Assembly (NCBI GenBank): GCA_946497585.1
Contig: CAMMLF010000083.1
Span: 1-7,264, forward strand
Length of the DNA stretch: 7,264 bases
Direction: 5' to 3'
Source of the DNA: an uncultured Clostridium sp.
GTDB lineage: Bacteria; Bacillota; Clostridia; TANB77; CAG-508
In this document: in pieces, positions 1 to 5,021 of the stretch
Layout: every line of letters begins with the position of its first letter
Position numbering within the stretch: the first letter of the stretch is position 1
Notes under the pieces: generated by a model
What the model saw: the letters and a program-made list of their open reading frames with translations, nothing else
Databases searched by the model: none
Told to the model about the DNA's origin: nothing
Made by a program: the position numbers and the translations under genes

Positions 1-118
1 AAAACAACCTTAACATTAATTTCTGAATTTTGTACTTTTTCTAGTCCAAATCTACTCTTTTATGAAACATTATTGTATCTTGAAAGCTAGTAAATTCAAG
101 TATTACTGGCAATTTTTC

Positions 119-205
119 AACTCTAGCACCGCTACACACTCCACATGTGTGGTGGTCAGTCCGTTGAATGGTAGCCCTTAATGTGGTATCCTGACGGTTG
201 ACAGG
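119..205. other. GC-rich island, possible structured RNA or conserved target-site DNA
   Basis: About half of these bases are G or C, against roughly a quarter in the rest of the window. In AT-rich genomes such islands often mark structured RNAs. Short pairings are visible, such as GCTAC (127-131) with GTAGC (170-174), and CCAC/GTGG around the ATGT loop in the CCACATGTGTGG segment. They do not build a family I can name; I considered tRNA, SRP RNA, RNase P, tmRNA and common riboswitches. It overlaps the open minus-strand frame described above. Confidence 0.3.
180..188. repeat. Candidate left attachment-site repeat AATGTGGTA
   Basis: AATGTGGTA here is repeated in the same orientation at 7256-7264, the last nine bases of the window. 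The left copy lies 25 bases outside the recombinase stop codon, the usual place for the attachment site of a serine-recombinase element. A near-palindrome, TTGACAGGTCAA (198-209), lies between it and the gene. The right copy forms part of a TACCAC/GTGGTA dyad. The match may extend past the window edge. Attachment-site status is inference. Confidence 0.35.
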
Positions 206-212
206 TCAAAAG

Positions 213-2012
213 TTACAATTGTGTATTAAGTAAAATCTTTACATGAACATTATTCTGTATATTTTTAGACAAGCTACCATCGTCATTTTTTTCAAATCTA
301 GTAAAACTCTGAGAACTAACAAAATCTAAAATTGTTGATTCTTCCATAGCAATTGCTGTCTTTAATTTTGTTTCAATTAGTTCAATATCTTCTTCTGCAT
401 TATAAGTTTCAAAACCACTTTTAAATATAAATTTAATAGCATATGGATCATTACCATTCTTTGTCTTTTCACCAATTATTACTTTATATACTAATGCATC
501 AAATACATCTTTGTCAAATTGCTCCATAACAGCATCATTTCTAAATATCTTTCTAATTTTTTCTATCCCTGAGTCAATTCTTTTTTCATCTTCAAGTTCA
601 TTTTGAAGTTTGGCTTGGTCTTCTTCCAGTTTTGATATTTCCTTATTAAATTCTGCCTTTCTCCTCTTATAAGTTTCCCTATCTATTGTACCATCCATTG
701 TAAGCTCTAACAATTTATTAATCTTTTGATTTATTTCATCTTTTTGAATTTCTAATTTATGTATTAATATCTCTGAATTGTTTTCTTTAATTACACTATC
801 TACTCTATTTAGAAATCTTTCAATAATTTCTTTATTTCCACTACTCAATATTTTGTATGCTTCCATAAAACAATTTTCAATAATTTCTTCTCCTATTACC
901 TTACAATTAGGACAATATTTTTTGCCATTTTTAACATATTTCATACAGTGCCAAACTCTTTTAGAATAATTAGTATTTGGATATAAGTTTCTTCTTACTA
1001 AAACTGTACCACAAAATCCACAATATAATTTGCTACTAAATGGATACTTCATACTTAAATTGTTTCGTCTTTTTCCTTTTTCTCTTGTCCCTCTTCTAGT
1101 AGCCAAAATTTTTTGTGCTTTGTCAAATAACTCTCTAGAAATAATTGCCTCGTGATGGTCTTCTGTATAATATTGATCTACTTCTCCCATATTTGATAAT
1201 CTTTTATGAGATATTGGATCTATTGTAAATGTTTTTCCTTGTAATACATCACCTTTATATTTCTCATTTTTAATTATTCCTCTTACAGTAGAATCAGACC
1301 ATTCATCACTTCCTCTAGGAGATTTATATTTGCTTTTAGTCAATTCTTTAGCGATATTATTTGCTCCCATTCCTTCACAATATCTATTAAATATATATCT
1401 TACAATTTTTGCCTCTTCTTCGTTTATTTCCATCGTTTTAGTTTCGTAATTGTATTTATATCCTAGACATTTATTAAATGCTATCATTTCACCTCTTTCT
1501 TTTTTCATCTTCAATCCTAATAAAACATGAGATGAGATTGTTTCACTTTCCTGTTGTGCTACTGCACTTAAAATAGTTATTAATAACTCTCCTGACATCT
1601 CTAATGTATTTATTCCTTCTTCTTCAAAATAAACTGCAACATTCTTTTCCTTTAATTTTCTTATATATTTTAAAGAATCTACTGTATTTCTTGCAAATCT
1701 CGAAACAGATTTTGTTAATATTAAATCTATTTTTCCTTCTAAGCTATCAGCTATCATTCTCATAAAATCGTCTCTTTTATAATCTAGTGTACCTGATATT
1801 GCCTCATCTGCATAAACATCAACAAAACTCCATAACGGATTTGAATTTATTTTGTTCTTGTAATATTGCAATTGAGATTCATAACTATTTTTTTGATCTT
1901 CTGAATCTGTACTAACTCTTGCATAAGCACAAGCTCTTAACTTTCCATTAATTATCGTACCAGTATTTCTGTCAAGTCTGCCTTCTTTTTTCTTTATTAC
2001 TGTGACTTGCAT
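213..2012 (-). CDS. Large serine recombinase (site-specific integrase/excisionase)
   Basis: This 599-residue protein should cut and rejoin element and target DNA through a phosphoserine intermediate. The resolvase domain (about 28-175) begins CAYARVSTDSEDQ, with Ser34 the expected nucleophile and Arg32 beside it. SRFARN supplies catalytic Arg105 and Arg108. A recombinase domain follows (about 180-300), with GYKY, EAKIVRYIFNRY and the NEKYKGD segment. A zinc ribbon has CGFC (Cys331, Cys334), Cys356 and a CPNC pair near 367-370. A long Lys/Glu coiled coil (about 400-495), typical of the DNA-bound C-terminal region, comes next. The ATG at 2012 is chosen because GGAGG lies five bases upstream and the MQVTVIKKKEG start matches the family. 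A GTG at 2075 would add 21 residues but has no ribosome binding site. Length fits the family. It is the last gene of the leftward unit, as in Tn4451/Tn5397-type and many phage-like elements. Confidence 0.95.
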   Translation of the reverse strand: MQVTVIKKKEGRLDRNTGTIINGKLRACAYARVSTDSEDQKNSYESQLQYYKNKINSNPLWSFVDVYADEAISGTLDYKRDDFMRMIADSLEGKIDLILTKSVSRFARNTVDSLKYIRKLKEKNVAVYFEEEGINTLEMSGELLITILSAVAQQESETISSHVLLGLKMKKERGEMIAFNKCLGYKYNYETKTMEINEEEAKIVRYIFNRYCEGMGANNIAKELTKSKYKSPRGSDEWSDSTVRGIIKNEKYKGDVLQGKTFTIDPISHKRLSNMGEVDQYYTEDHHEAIISRELFDKAQKILATRRGTREKGKRRNNLSMKYPFSSKLYCGFCGTVLVRRNLYPNTNYSKRVWHCMKYVKNGKKYCPNCKVIGEEIIENCFMEAYKILSSGNKEIIERFLNRVDSVIKENNSEILIHKLEIQKDEINQKINKLLELTMDGTIDRETYKRRKAEFNKEISKLEEDQAKLQNELEDEKRIDSGIEKIRKIFRNDAVMEQFDKDVFDALVYKVIIGEKTKNGNDPYAIKFIFKSGFETYNAEEDIELIETKLKTAIAMEESTILDFVSSQSFTRFEKNDDGSLSKNIQNNVHVKILLNTQL

Positions 2013-2083
2013 ATTTCCTCCAATCCGACAATCAACCTTACATTGTGTATTGTAACTCTGTTTTTGAGAATTCACAAGTCATT

Positions 2084-2257
2084 TTATATAAGTTCATAAT
2101 CTTTTATAATTTTTTCTTTTACACAATGATATGTTCTGTCAGAAATTAATTTTTTTTCATATATTTGATTTAATGCAAGTAGTTCTAAACTTCCTGCCAT
2201 TTTATTATTATTTATCTTTTCTTTTTTAAATTTGTTTATTATAATTTTACTATTCAT
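2084..2257 (-). CDS. Small SHOCT-like protein upstream of the recombinase (57 aa)
   Basis: The ATG at 2257 follows AGGAG with a somewhat long spacer, and the frame runs 57 codons to TAA, 71 bp before the recombinase start. The first 20 residues are basic and Asn-rich. The rest (LELLALNQIYEKKLISDRTY and on) has the spacing of SHOCT short C-terminal modules: a helix, a Lys-Leu-Ile turn where others have G-x-I, then a helix with a conserved Tyr and Lys. Small SHOCT-like proteins are common just before serine recombinases in clostridial elements, where a role in controlling recombination is plausible but, as far as I know, unproven. No Cys pair, signal or membrane segment is visible. The family call rests on a short weak pattern; that the gene is real is better supported, by ribosome binding site, position and codon use. 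Confidence 0.65.
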   Translation of the reverse strand: MNSKIIINKFKKEKINNNKMAGSLELLALNQIYEKKLISDRTYHCVKEKIIKDYELI

Positions 2258-2283
2258 AATAATTTATGCTCCTTTATAATTGG

Positions 2284-2697
2284 TCACATTTTTATTTTTT
2301 TAGGTACATCAAAACCTGTTATTATTCCTTTTTTCAGATGATAAGCATTTGTTTTCTTATTATATTGATATATAGAAGAATTCCATTCTCTAAATGCTCT
2401 GTTGCTTATATTTTTTCTTCCTCCTGACAATTCCATAGTTGCTTGAATATGTGCTTGTTTTAATTGTTCATAAGCAATATCATCTTTTTTCTTTTTTCTT
2501 TCTTTACTTATATATTTTTTTGTTTCTTCTCTATTTTTCTTTCTGTTGCTTTCTTTTCTTCTTTCTTTTTCTGGTTTGTATCTTGGATCTTTGGTTACTA
2601 CTCTTGAAACTTTATATTTTGAAACATTTAACTCTGTTGCAATATCTACTTGTTTCATTTTATCTTCAAAATATTTCTTTAAGATTTCTTCCTCCAT
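2284..2697 (-). CDS. Helix-turn-helix DNA-binding protein with a very basic linker (137 aa)
   Basis: The N-terminal helix-turn-helix is clear at about residues 14-36: MKQVDIATELNVSKYKVSRV has the small residue in the first helix, the turn, and a Ser/Lys-rich recognition helix, as in sigma-region-4-like and Fis-like folds. Residues 41-71 are strongly basic (KPEKERRKES, KERKKKK) and should be helical or DNA-contacting. The C-terminal third (MELSGGRKNISNRAFREW, then YHLKKGIITGFDVPKK) is compact and of unknown function. The ATG at 2697 is chosen over an upstream TTG at 2712 because AGGAGG lies five bases before the ATG and inside the longer version. It lies in the recombinase unit, 26 bp before the SHOCT-like gene, so a role as regulator of the element or as an architectural/directionality factor is likely. 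I cannot tell which. Confidence 0.8.
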   Translation of the reverse strand: MEEEILKKYFEDKMKQVDIATELNVSKYKVSRVVTKDPRYKPEKERRKESNRKKNREETKKYISKERKKKKDDIAYEQLKQAHIQATMELSGGRKNISNRAFREWNSSIYQYNKKTNAYHLKKGIITGFDVPKKIKM

Positions 2698-2767
2698 AGC
2701 AACCTCCTGCAACTTTTTACTAACAATTTTTTTACATGAAGAAACTAATAGAGCCTATCTAAAAACT

Positions 2768-2926
2768 CTACTTAATTTCTAAATCTTTCATTGCTTTTTT
2801 AAAATCCTGTTCACTTAACTTTTTGATTTTTTCATATTTCTTTTTTCTTTCTAATATCTCTATAATCTCTCTGGCAAAAATACCAAGCATGAAAGAGATT
2901 ACAGAGAAAATAATATATTTAATCAT
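2768..2926 (-). CDS. Small single-pass membrane protein (52 aa)
   Basis: Fifty-two codons run from ATG 2926 to TAG 2768. The start lies one base after the stop of the preceding 94-residue gene (TAA-A-ATG), and AAGGAG lies inside that gene's end, so translation is probably coupled. Residues 3-18 (KYIIFSVISFMLGIFA) form one hydrophobic segment long enough to span the membrane. The remaining 34 residues are a charged amphipathic helix rich in Lys and Glu (EILERKKKYEKIKKL) that should face the cytoplasm. I do not recognise a family. Small membrane proteins of this shape occur in phage-like and conjugative elements, but no function can be assigned. Coupling, ribosome binding site and codon use argue that the gene is real. 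Confidence 0.7.
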   Translation of the reverse strand: MIKYIIFSVISFMLGIFAREIIEILERKKKYEKIKKLSEQDFKKAMKDLEIK

Positions 2927-2927
2927 T

Positions 2928-3212
2928 TTATTTTTTCTCCTTTTTCTCTTTCACAATAGTATTTGCTAACCTTTTAATATCTTCATTACCAAACTTATTG
3001 TAGAACATTTTTATTTCTTCTCTAATTGCTTTTGGTGTAATTTCTGTTCCACTGTGTTGTAAAGTATGAATTGATACTTGAGCATAAGCAATAATAAGTT
3101 CCATTTCTTCTTTTTGATTTACTTTTAATGTTGCTTTTGTTTCTTTAGAATCTTTTGTTTCCTTTATTCCTTTTACTTCAGTAACTGGTTTGATTTCTTT
3201 TTTATCATCCAT
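2928..3212 (-). CDS. Hypothetical lysine/glutamate-rich protein (94 aa)
   Basis: ATG 3212 has an excellent AAGGAGG about nine bases upstream. The first 35 residues are low-complexity and charged, with KETK/KATL-type repeats (GIKETKDSKETKATL), and are probably disordered. Residues about 36-90 look globular and helical: a segment MELIIAYAQVSIHTLQHSG, then EITPKAIREEIKMFYNKFG and DIKRLANTIVKE. There is no Cys, His cluster or membrane segment. I do not know the family. It is the third gene of the leftward unit, downstream of the sigma pair and coupled to the small membrane protein that follows. A hairpin in its leader can cover the ribosome binding site (see the entry at 3223-3240). Confidence 0.75.
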   Translation of the reverse strand: MDDKKEIKPVTEVKGIKETKDSKETKATLKVNQKEEMELIIAYAQVSIHTLQHSGTEITPKAIREEIKMFYNKFGNEDIKRLANTIVKEKKEKK

Positions 3213-3222
3213 ATTTTCTTAC

Positions 3223-3240
3223 CTCCTTCAATAATAGGAG
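3223..3240 (-). promoter_or_regulatory. Hairpin covering the ribosome binding site of the 94-aa gene
   Basis: In the minus-strand transcript CTCCT pairs with AGGAG across an eight-base loop. AGGAG is the core of the Shine-Dalgarno sequence of the gene starting at 3212. The stem is only five base pairs, so any masking would be modest. Complementarity is seen directly; the effect on translation is inferred. Confidence 0.35.
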
Positions 3241-3270
3241 TTTCAATTTAAAATACCGATGTTGCATTTT

Positions 3271-3441
3271 TTATAAATTTTTTCTATTTTTTGTTAAAGT
3301 TTTATAAATTATATATTTAATTTCTTGCATCAAATCCTCATCAAGACCATCTCTTAATCTACTCATTTTTACTATTAAAGGTTTATAATCTTCTAATATT
3401 TTCAATATTTCTTCATCACTTAAATCAAAATTATTAAACAT
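3271..3441 (-). CDS. Sigma-70 region 2-like small partner protein (Tn916 Orf8/HTH_16 type, 56 aa)
   Basis: ATG 3441 lies one base after the stop of the region 4 sigma gene (TAG-A-ATG), with GGGAGG inside that gene's end, so the two are translationally coupled. The 56 residues read like the start of a sigma factor's region 2: EEILKILEDYKPLIVKMSR followed by DEDLMQEIKYIIYKTL. This matches the 'YxPLIxKxSR...DLxQEI' pattern of sigma region 1.2-2.1 and of the small helix-turn-helix conjugative-transposon proteins next to the Tn916 orf7 sigma factor. The known parallel is the two-subunit sigma factor SigO-RsoA of Bacillus subtilis, where one chain brings region 2 and the other region 4. Here the expected pair is this protein plus its upstream neighbour. 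Region 2.3-2.4 (melting and -10 reading) is missing or very short, so it may instead modulate the partner. Confidence 0.75.
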   Translation of the reverse strand: MFNNFDLSDEEILKILEDYKPLIVKMSRLRDGLDEDLMQEIKYIIYKTLTKNRKNL

Positions 3442-3442
3442 T

Positions 3443-3868
3443 CTATTTTCCTCCCAATAAATATTTCAAGATTTTATCTTGAGCCTTATTTTTTATTCTC
3501 CATATTGTACTTCTTTGTAAATTCATTTCTGTTGCAATTTGATTTACACTTTTTCTTTCTTTATACAACGAAAAAAGCACCATCTTCTCTTTTAAAGACA
3601 GTGCCTTCGCAATATTATATAATTTTTCATCAGAAAAAAGTCTCTCAAATTCTAGTGCAGATTCTAATTCATCTACACATTTATTTAAAACAGCATCAAA
3701 TAAAGAGTCACTTTCAACATCAGTACAGGTATCCCAATTAATATCTTTACTGTTTAAATAATCATAGTTATCTCTGATATATTTTCTTCTAACATTTACA
3801 ATCATTTTCTTTAAATATGATTTCTCCTCTTTTGATAATTTTTCTAATAAATAATTTTTCCTTTCCAT
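3443..3868 (-). CDS. Sigma-70 region 4 family protein (Tn916 Orf7-like, 141 aa)
   Basis: The C-terminal half is a sigma-70 region 4: LSLKEKMVLFSLYKERKSVNQIATEMNLQRSTIWRIKNKAQDKI at about 91-133, with the helix-turn-helix at 107-128 and the usual Arg/Ser-Thr-rich recognition helix. The N-terminal half (EEKSYLKKMIVNVRRKYIRDNYDYL) matches the element-borne Orf7-type factors and has no full region 2. It should bind the beta flap and -35 DNA and act with the 56-residue neighbour. As first gene of the leftward unit, it is the likely switch of the element, as Orf7 is thought to be for Tn916. The ATG at 3868 has GGAG nine bases upstream, inside a small hairpin (3879-3897). Assignment to the sigma family is firm; its target promoters are unknown. 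Confidence 0.85.
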   Translation of the reverse strand: MERKNYLLEKLSKEEKSYLKKMIVNVRRKYIRDNYDYLNSKDINWDTCTDVESDSLFDAVLNKCVDELESALEFERLFSDEKLYNIAKALSLKEKMVLFSLYKERKSVNQIATEMNLQRSTIWRIKNKAQDKILKYLLGGK

Positions 3869-3878
3869 TTTTTATTTC

Positions 3879-3897
3879 TCCAATCTTCTAAATTGGA
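3879..3897 (-). promoter_or_regulatory. Hairpin overlapping the ribosome binding site of the sigma gene
   Basis: TCCAAT pairs with ATTGGA across a seven-base loop, immediately upstream of the 3868 start. The ATTGGA arm on the minus strand runs into the GGAG Shine-Dalgarno sequence, so the stem can hide part of it. Six base pairs is weak. The pairing is seen directly; the regulatory role is inferred. Confidence 0.35.
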
Positions 3898-3964
3898 CAA
3901 ATATCTAAAAGAGAAAGAAAAACAAATATTTATTTTTATTTATTTGATTCCTTCATATTTACTT

Positions 3965-3983
3965 TTACATATTACCACTCCTC
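3965..3983 (-). promoter_or_regulatory. Start-stop mini-ORF (ATG-TAA) with a strong ribosome binding site
   Basis: On the minus strand GAGGAG (3983-3978) is followed after seven bases by ATG (3970-3968) and at once by TAA (3967-3965). The spacing is ideal, about 100 bases upstream of the sigma gene start and directly beside one arm of the 15-bp inverted repeat. If transcribed, ribosomes would load and stop immediately, which could serve as a leader control element or roadblock. It may also be chance. Confidence 0.3.
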
Positions 3984-3984
3984 A

Positions 3985-4078
3985 ACAAATAGTCTTTAAT
4001 TTTATATTTTGAAAATCTCTTGTGCTTTAAGATTTTATCAATTGTACTTTATTCTTCTCACTCTTAAAGACTATTTGT
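3985..4078. repeat. 15-bp perfect inverted repeat with nested inner hairpin
   Basis: ACAAATAGTCTTTAA (3985-3999) and its exact reverse complement (4064-4078) are separated by 64 bp. Inside lies a second pair, AAAATCT (4012-4018) and AGATTTT (4030-4036), so the whole stretch can fold as a cruciform or a nested RNA hairpin. The arms are followed by neither a clean T-run nor a coding sequence. A pair of regulator sites, a leader RNA, a small palindromic repeat, or an element junction are all possible. Confidence 0.6.
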
Positions 4079-4081
4079 CCT

Positions 4082-4155
4082 GCCGAAATTATACTTAGGT
4101 TTTATCTTTAAAAGTAAAAACGGCGAAATTTGGTCAAAAAAGGGCGAAAAATGGT
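4082..4155 (+). promoter_or_regulatory. Three phased CGAAA motifs, candidate divergent 0A boxes
   Basis: CGAAA occurs at 4084, 4124 and 4145, in the contexts GCCGAAATT, GGCGAAATTTGGT and GGCGAAAAATGGT. The last two are 13-bp near-copies with two mismatches. Spacings of 40 and 21 bp put all three on one face of the helix. The Spo0A box is TGTCGAA, so these share the CGAA core but differ in the first half. They lie upstream of the promoter of a Spo0A paralogue, where autoregulatory sites would be expected. The repeats are seen; the binding protein is inferred. Confidence 0.45.
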
Positions 4156-4216
4156 TAGAATTTCATGATTTATTTTACAATATTTTACACAACTTAACAT
4201 TTTTTTCCATTTTATA

Positions 4217-4250
4217 TTGTGTTGACATAATTTTTGTGATATAATTATAT
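4217..4250 (+). promoter_or_regulatory. Promoter of the Spo0A-like gene
   Basis: The best reading is an extended -10, TGATATAAT (4237-4245), with a weak -35 TTGTGT (4217-4222) at 17 bp. An alternative in the same stretch is a perfect -35 TTGACA (4222-4227), 17 bp before TTATAT (4245-4250). Either would start transcription within about 30 bases of the ATG at 4280. Confidence 0.65.
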
Positions 4251-4279
4251 CGATTTATAAAAATTGTTAGGGGGTTATC

Positions 4280-4984
4280 ATGGTAAAGATTCTCGTGGCA
4301 AATCAAAATGTTGAGCAAAACACCAAACTTTGCCAATACCTTGCAAATGATAACAATTTAAAAATAATTGGGACTAATGATGGAATATCTACTTTAGAAC
4401 AATATCATAAAATCAGACCTGACATTTTTATACTAGACACAAACCTAAAAGATATCAATTACATTGATATAATTGATAAATTATCTTATGATATGAACGA
4501 AAAAATGAATTGTAATACAATTTTAGTTTCATCTATTCCTAATGAATCATTGTGTATTACAAACACTGCAAAGTTATATAAAACATTTTCAGATCAATTT
4601 GATTTTCAAGATGTTTCTAAAACTATCTTGGAAATGTCAAATTATATTTTGGACAAAAAAATTGACCGATTATTTTTAAAATTAAAGATACCTTTAAGAT
4701 CAAATCCGTCAAATCGTGTAAGAAATGCTCTTACTAAATGTTATTACTGTCCTGAATTACTTGAAAATCTAAATGAATTATTTGACTTAGTAGGAAAAGA
4801 TTTTAAAACCACAAGAGAAGGTATTCGTTCTTCTTTTAGGACAGCATTAAAGCCTTTAAATTTATATAAAGATAAAGAGCAATCACCATTTGCGATTTAT
4901 AAACTTTTTGAAAAAGGAGAAGAAGTTACTCCAAAAAGATTTTTAGAAATAAGCATATATTACTTACAAAACACACAAAAATAA
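4280..4984 (+). CDS. Divergent Spo0A-type response regulator
   Basis: This 234-residue protein has a receiver domain (1 to about 120) and a Spo0A-type DNA-binding domain (about 128-230). In the receiver, PDIFILDTN gives phospho-acceptor Asp53 and ILVSSIP the conserved Ser84. The acidic pocket that binds magnesium is degraded (ANQN where DD is usual) and the late Lys is uncertain, so phosphorylation may be weak or altered. The C-terminal domain follows Bacillus Spo0A through its length: IDRLFLKLKIPLR for IxxIIHEIGVP, VRNALTKC for the LREAI helix, KDFKTTREGIRSSFRTAL for the recognition region KKFNTTASRVERAIRHAI, and VTPKRFLEISIYYL for KPTNSEFIAMVADKL. The Spo0A recognition Arg and Glu residues are partly changed, so DNA specificity probably differs. 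AGGGGG lies five bases before the ATG. It is a paralogue, not the master sporulation Spo0A, and probably controls its convergent neighbours or itself. Confidence 0.8.
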   Translation: MVKILVANQNVEQNTKLCQYLANDNNLKIIGTNDGISTLEQYHKIRPDIFILDTNLKDINYIDIIDKLSYDMNEKMNCNTILVSSIPNESLCITNTAKLYKTFSDQFDFQDVSKTILEMSNYILDKKIDRLFLKLKIPLRSNPSNRVRNALTKCYYCPELLENLNELFDLVGKDFKTTREGIRSSFRTALKPLNLYKDKEQSPFAIYKLFEKGEEVTPKRFLEISIYYLQNTQK

Positions 4985-5019
4985 TAGATAAGTTTTGAGA
5001 ATAAAACCTACCTATTATT
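4980..5019. terminator. Bidirectional terminator between convergent genes
   Basis: AATAATAG (4980-4987) pairs with CTATTATT (5012-5019). After an A/C mismatch either side of a TA/TA step, GTTTT pairs with AAAAC around a GAGAAT loop. The stem is followed by TTTATTT on the plus strand and by TTTTTG on the minus strand, so it can stop both convergent transcripts. It overlaps the last codons of the Spo0A-like gene and ends two bases before the stop of the receiver gene. Confidence 0.8.
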
Positions 5020-5021
5020 TT

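Larger units (their letters stand above)
41..205 (-). pseudogene. Possible 3' tail of an interrupted gene (GC-rich open frame)
   Basis: No start codon belongs to this frame. A TGA (208-206) opens it and a TAG (43-41) ends it, leaving 54 sense codons. The predicted peptide contains HHTCGVCSG, a single CxxC that might be half of a zinc site, and ends FHKRVDLD. I do not recognise the family. It sits immediately outside the serine recombinase stop, where the flank of an integrated element is expected, so it could be the C-terminal end of a target gene whose 5' part lies beyond the right edge. The GC content of the upstream half (about 119-205) is far above the rest of the window, and its codons (CGT, CGG, CAC) are unlike those of the neighbours. 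A structured RNA instead of coding sequence is a real alternative. Confidence 0.3.
3869..4279. other. Divergent intergenic region between sigma module and Spo0A-like gene
   Basis: No gene is visible in these 411 bases. On the sigma side it holds a hairpin over the ribosome binding site, a start-stop mini-ORF and a long inverted repeat. On the other side it holds three phased CGAAA motifs and the promoter of the Spo0A-like gene. I find no convincing vegetative promoter for the leftward unit, which would fit dependence on an alternative sigma factor. Confidence 0.6.

Noticed and set aside
119..205. tRNA, tmRNA, SRP RNA, RNase P or a named riboswitch in the GC-rich island
   Set aside because: None of their conserved sequence blocks can be found on either strand.
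778..969. Plus-strand open frames inside the recombinase, the helix-turn-helix, sigma, receiver and PfkB genes
   Set aside because: They lie opposite well-supported genes, have no ribosome binding sites, and their Leu/Phe/Ser-rich composition is what AT-rich minus-strand genes give in antisense.
2013..2075. Longer recombinase start (GTG at 2075)
   Set aside because: No Shine-Dalgarno sequence precedes it, whereas GGAGG lies five bases before ATG 2012 and the shorter N-terminus matches the family.
2698..2712. TTG start for the helix-turn-helix protein
   Set aside because: The strong AGGAGG would lie inside the coding sequence; ATG 2697 is correctly spaced from it.
213..3868. A complete conjugative element
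   Set aside because: No relaxase, coupling protein, VirB4-like ATPase or origin of transfer is visible in the window; only the recombination and regulation end is present.
204..4139. GGTCAAAA at 204-211 and 4132-4139 as attachment-site repeats
   Set aside because: Eight AT-leaning bases are expected by chance over this much sequence, and the right copy lies in the promoter region of the Spo0A-like gene with no sign of a split target.
4082..4155. CRISPR-like repeats from the GGCGAAA copies
   Set aside because: Only two good copies, 21 bp apart, with no spacers and no cas genes. They fit regulator sites better.
4280..4984. This gene as the master sporulation regulator spo0A
   Set aside because: The receiver pocket and recognition helix are too divergent, and the usual spo0A neighbours (spoIVB, recN) are absent.
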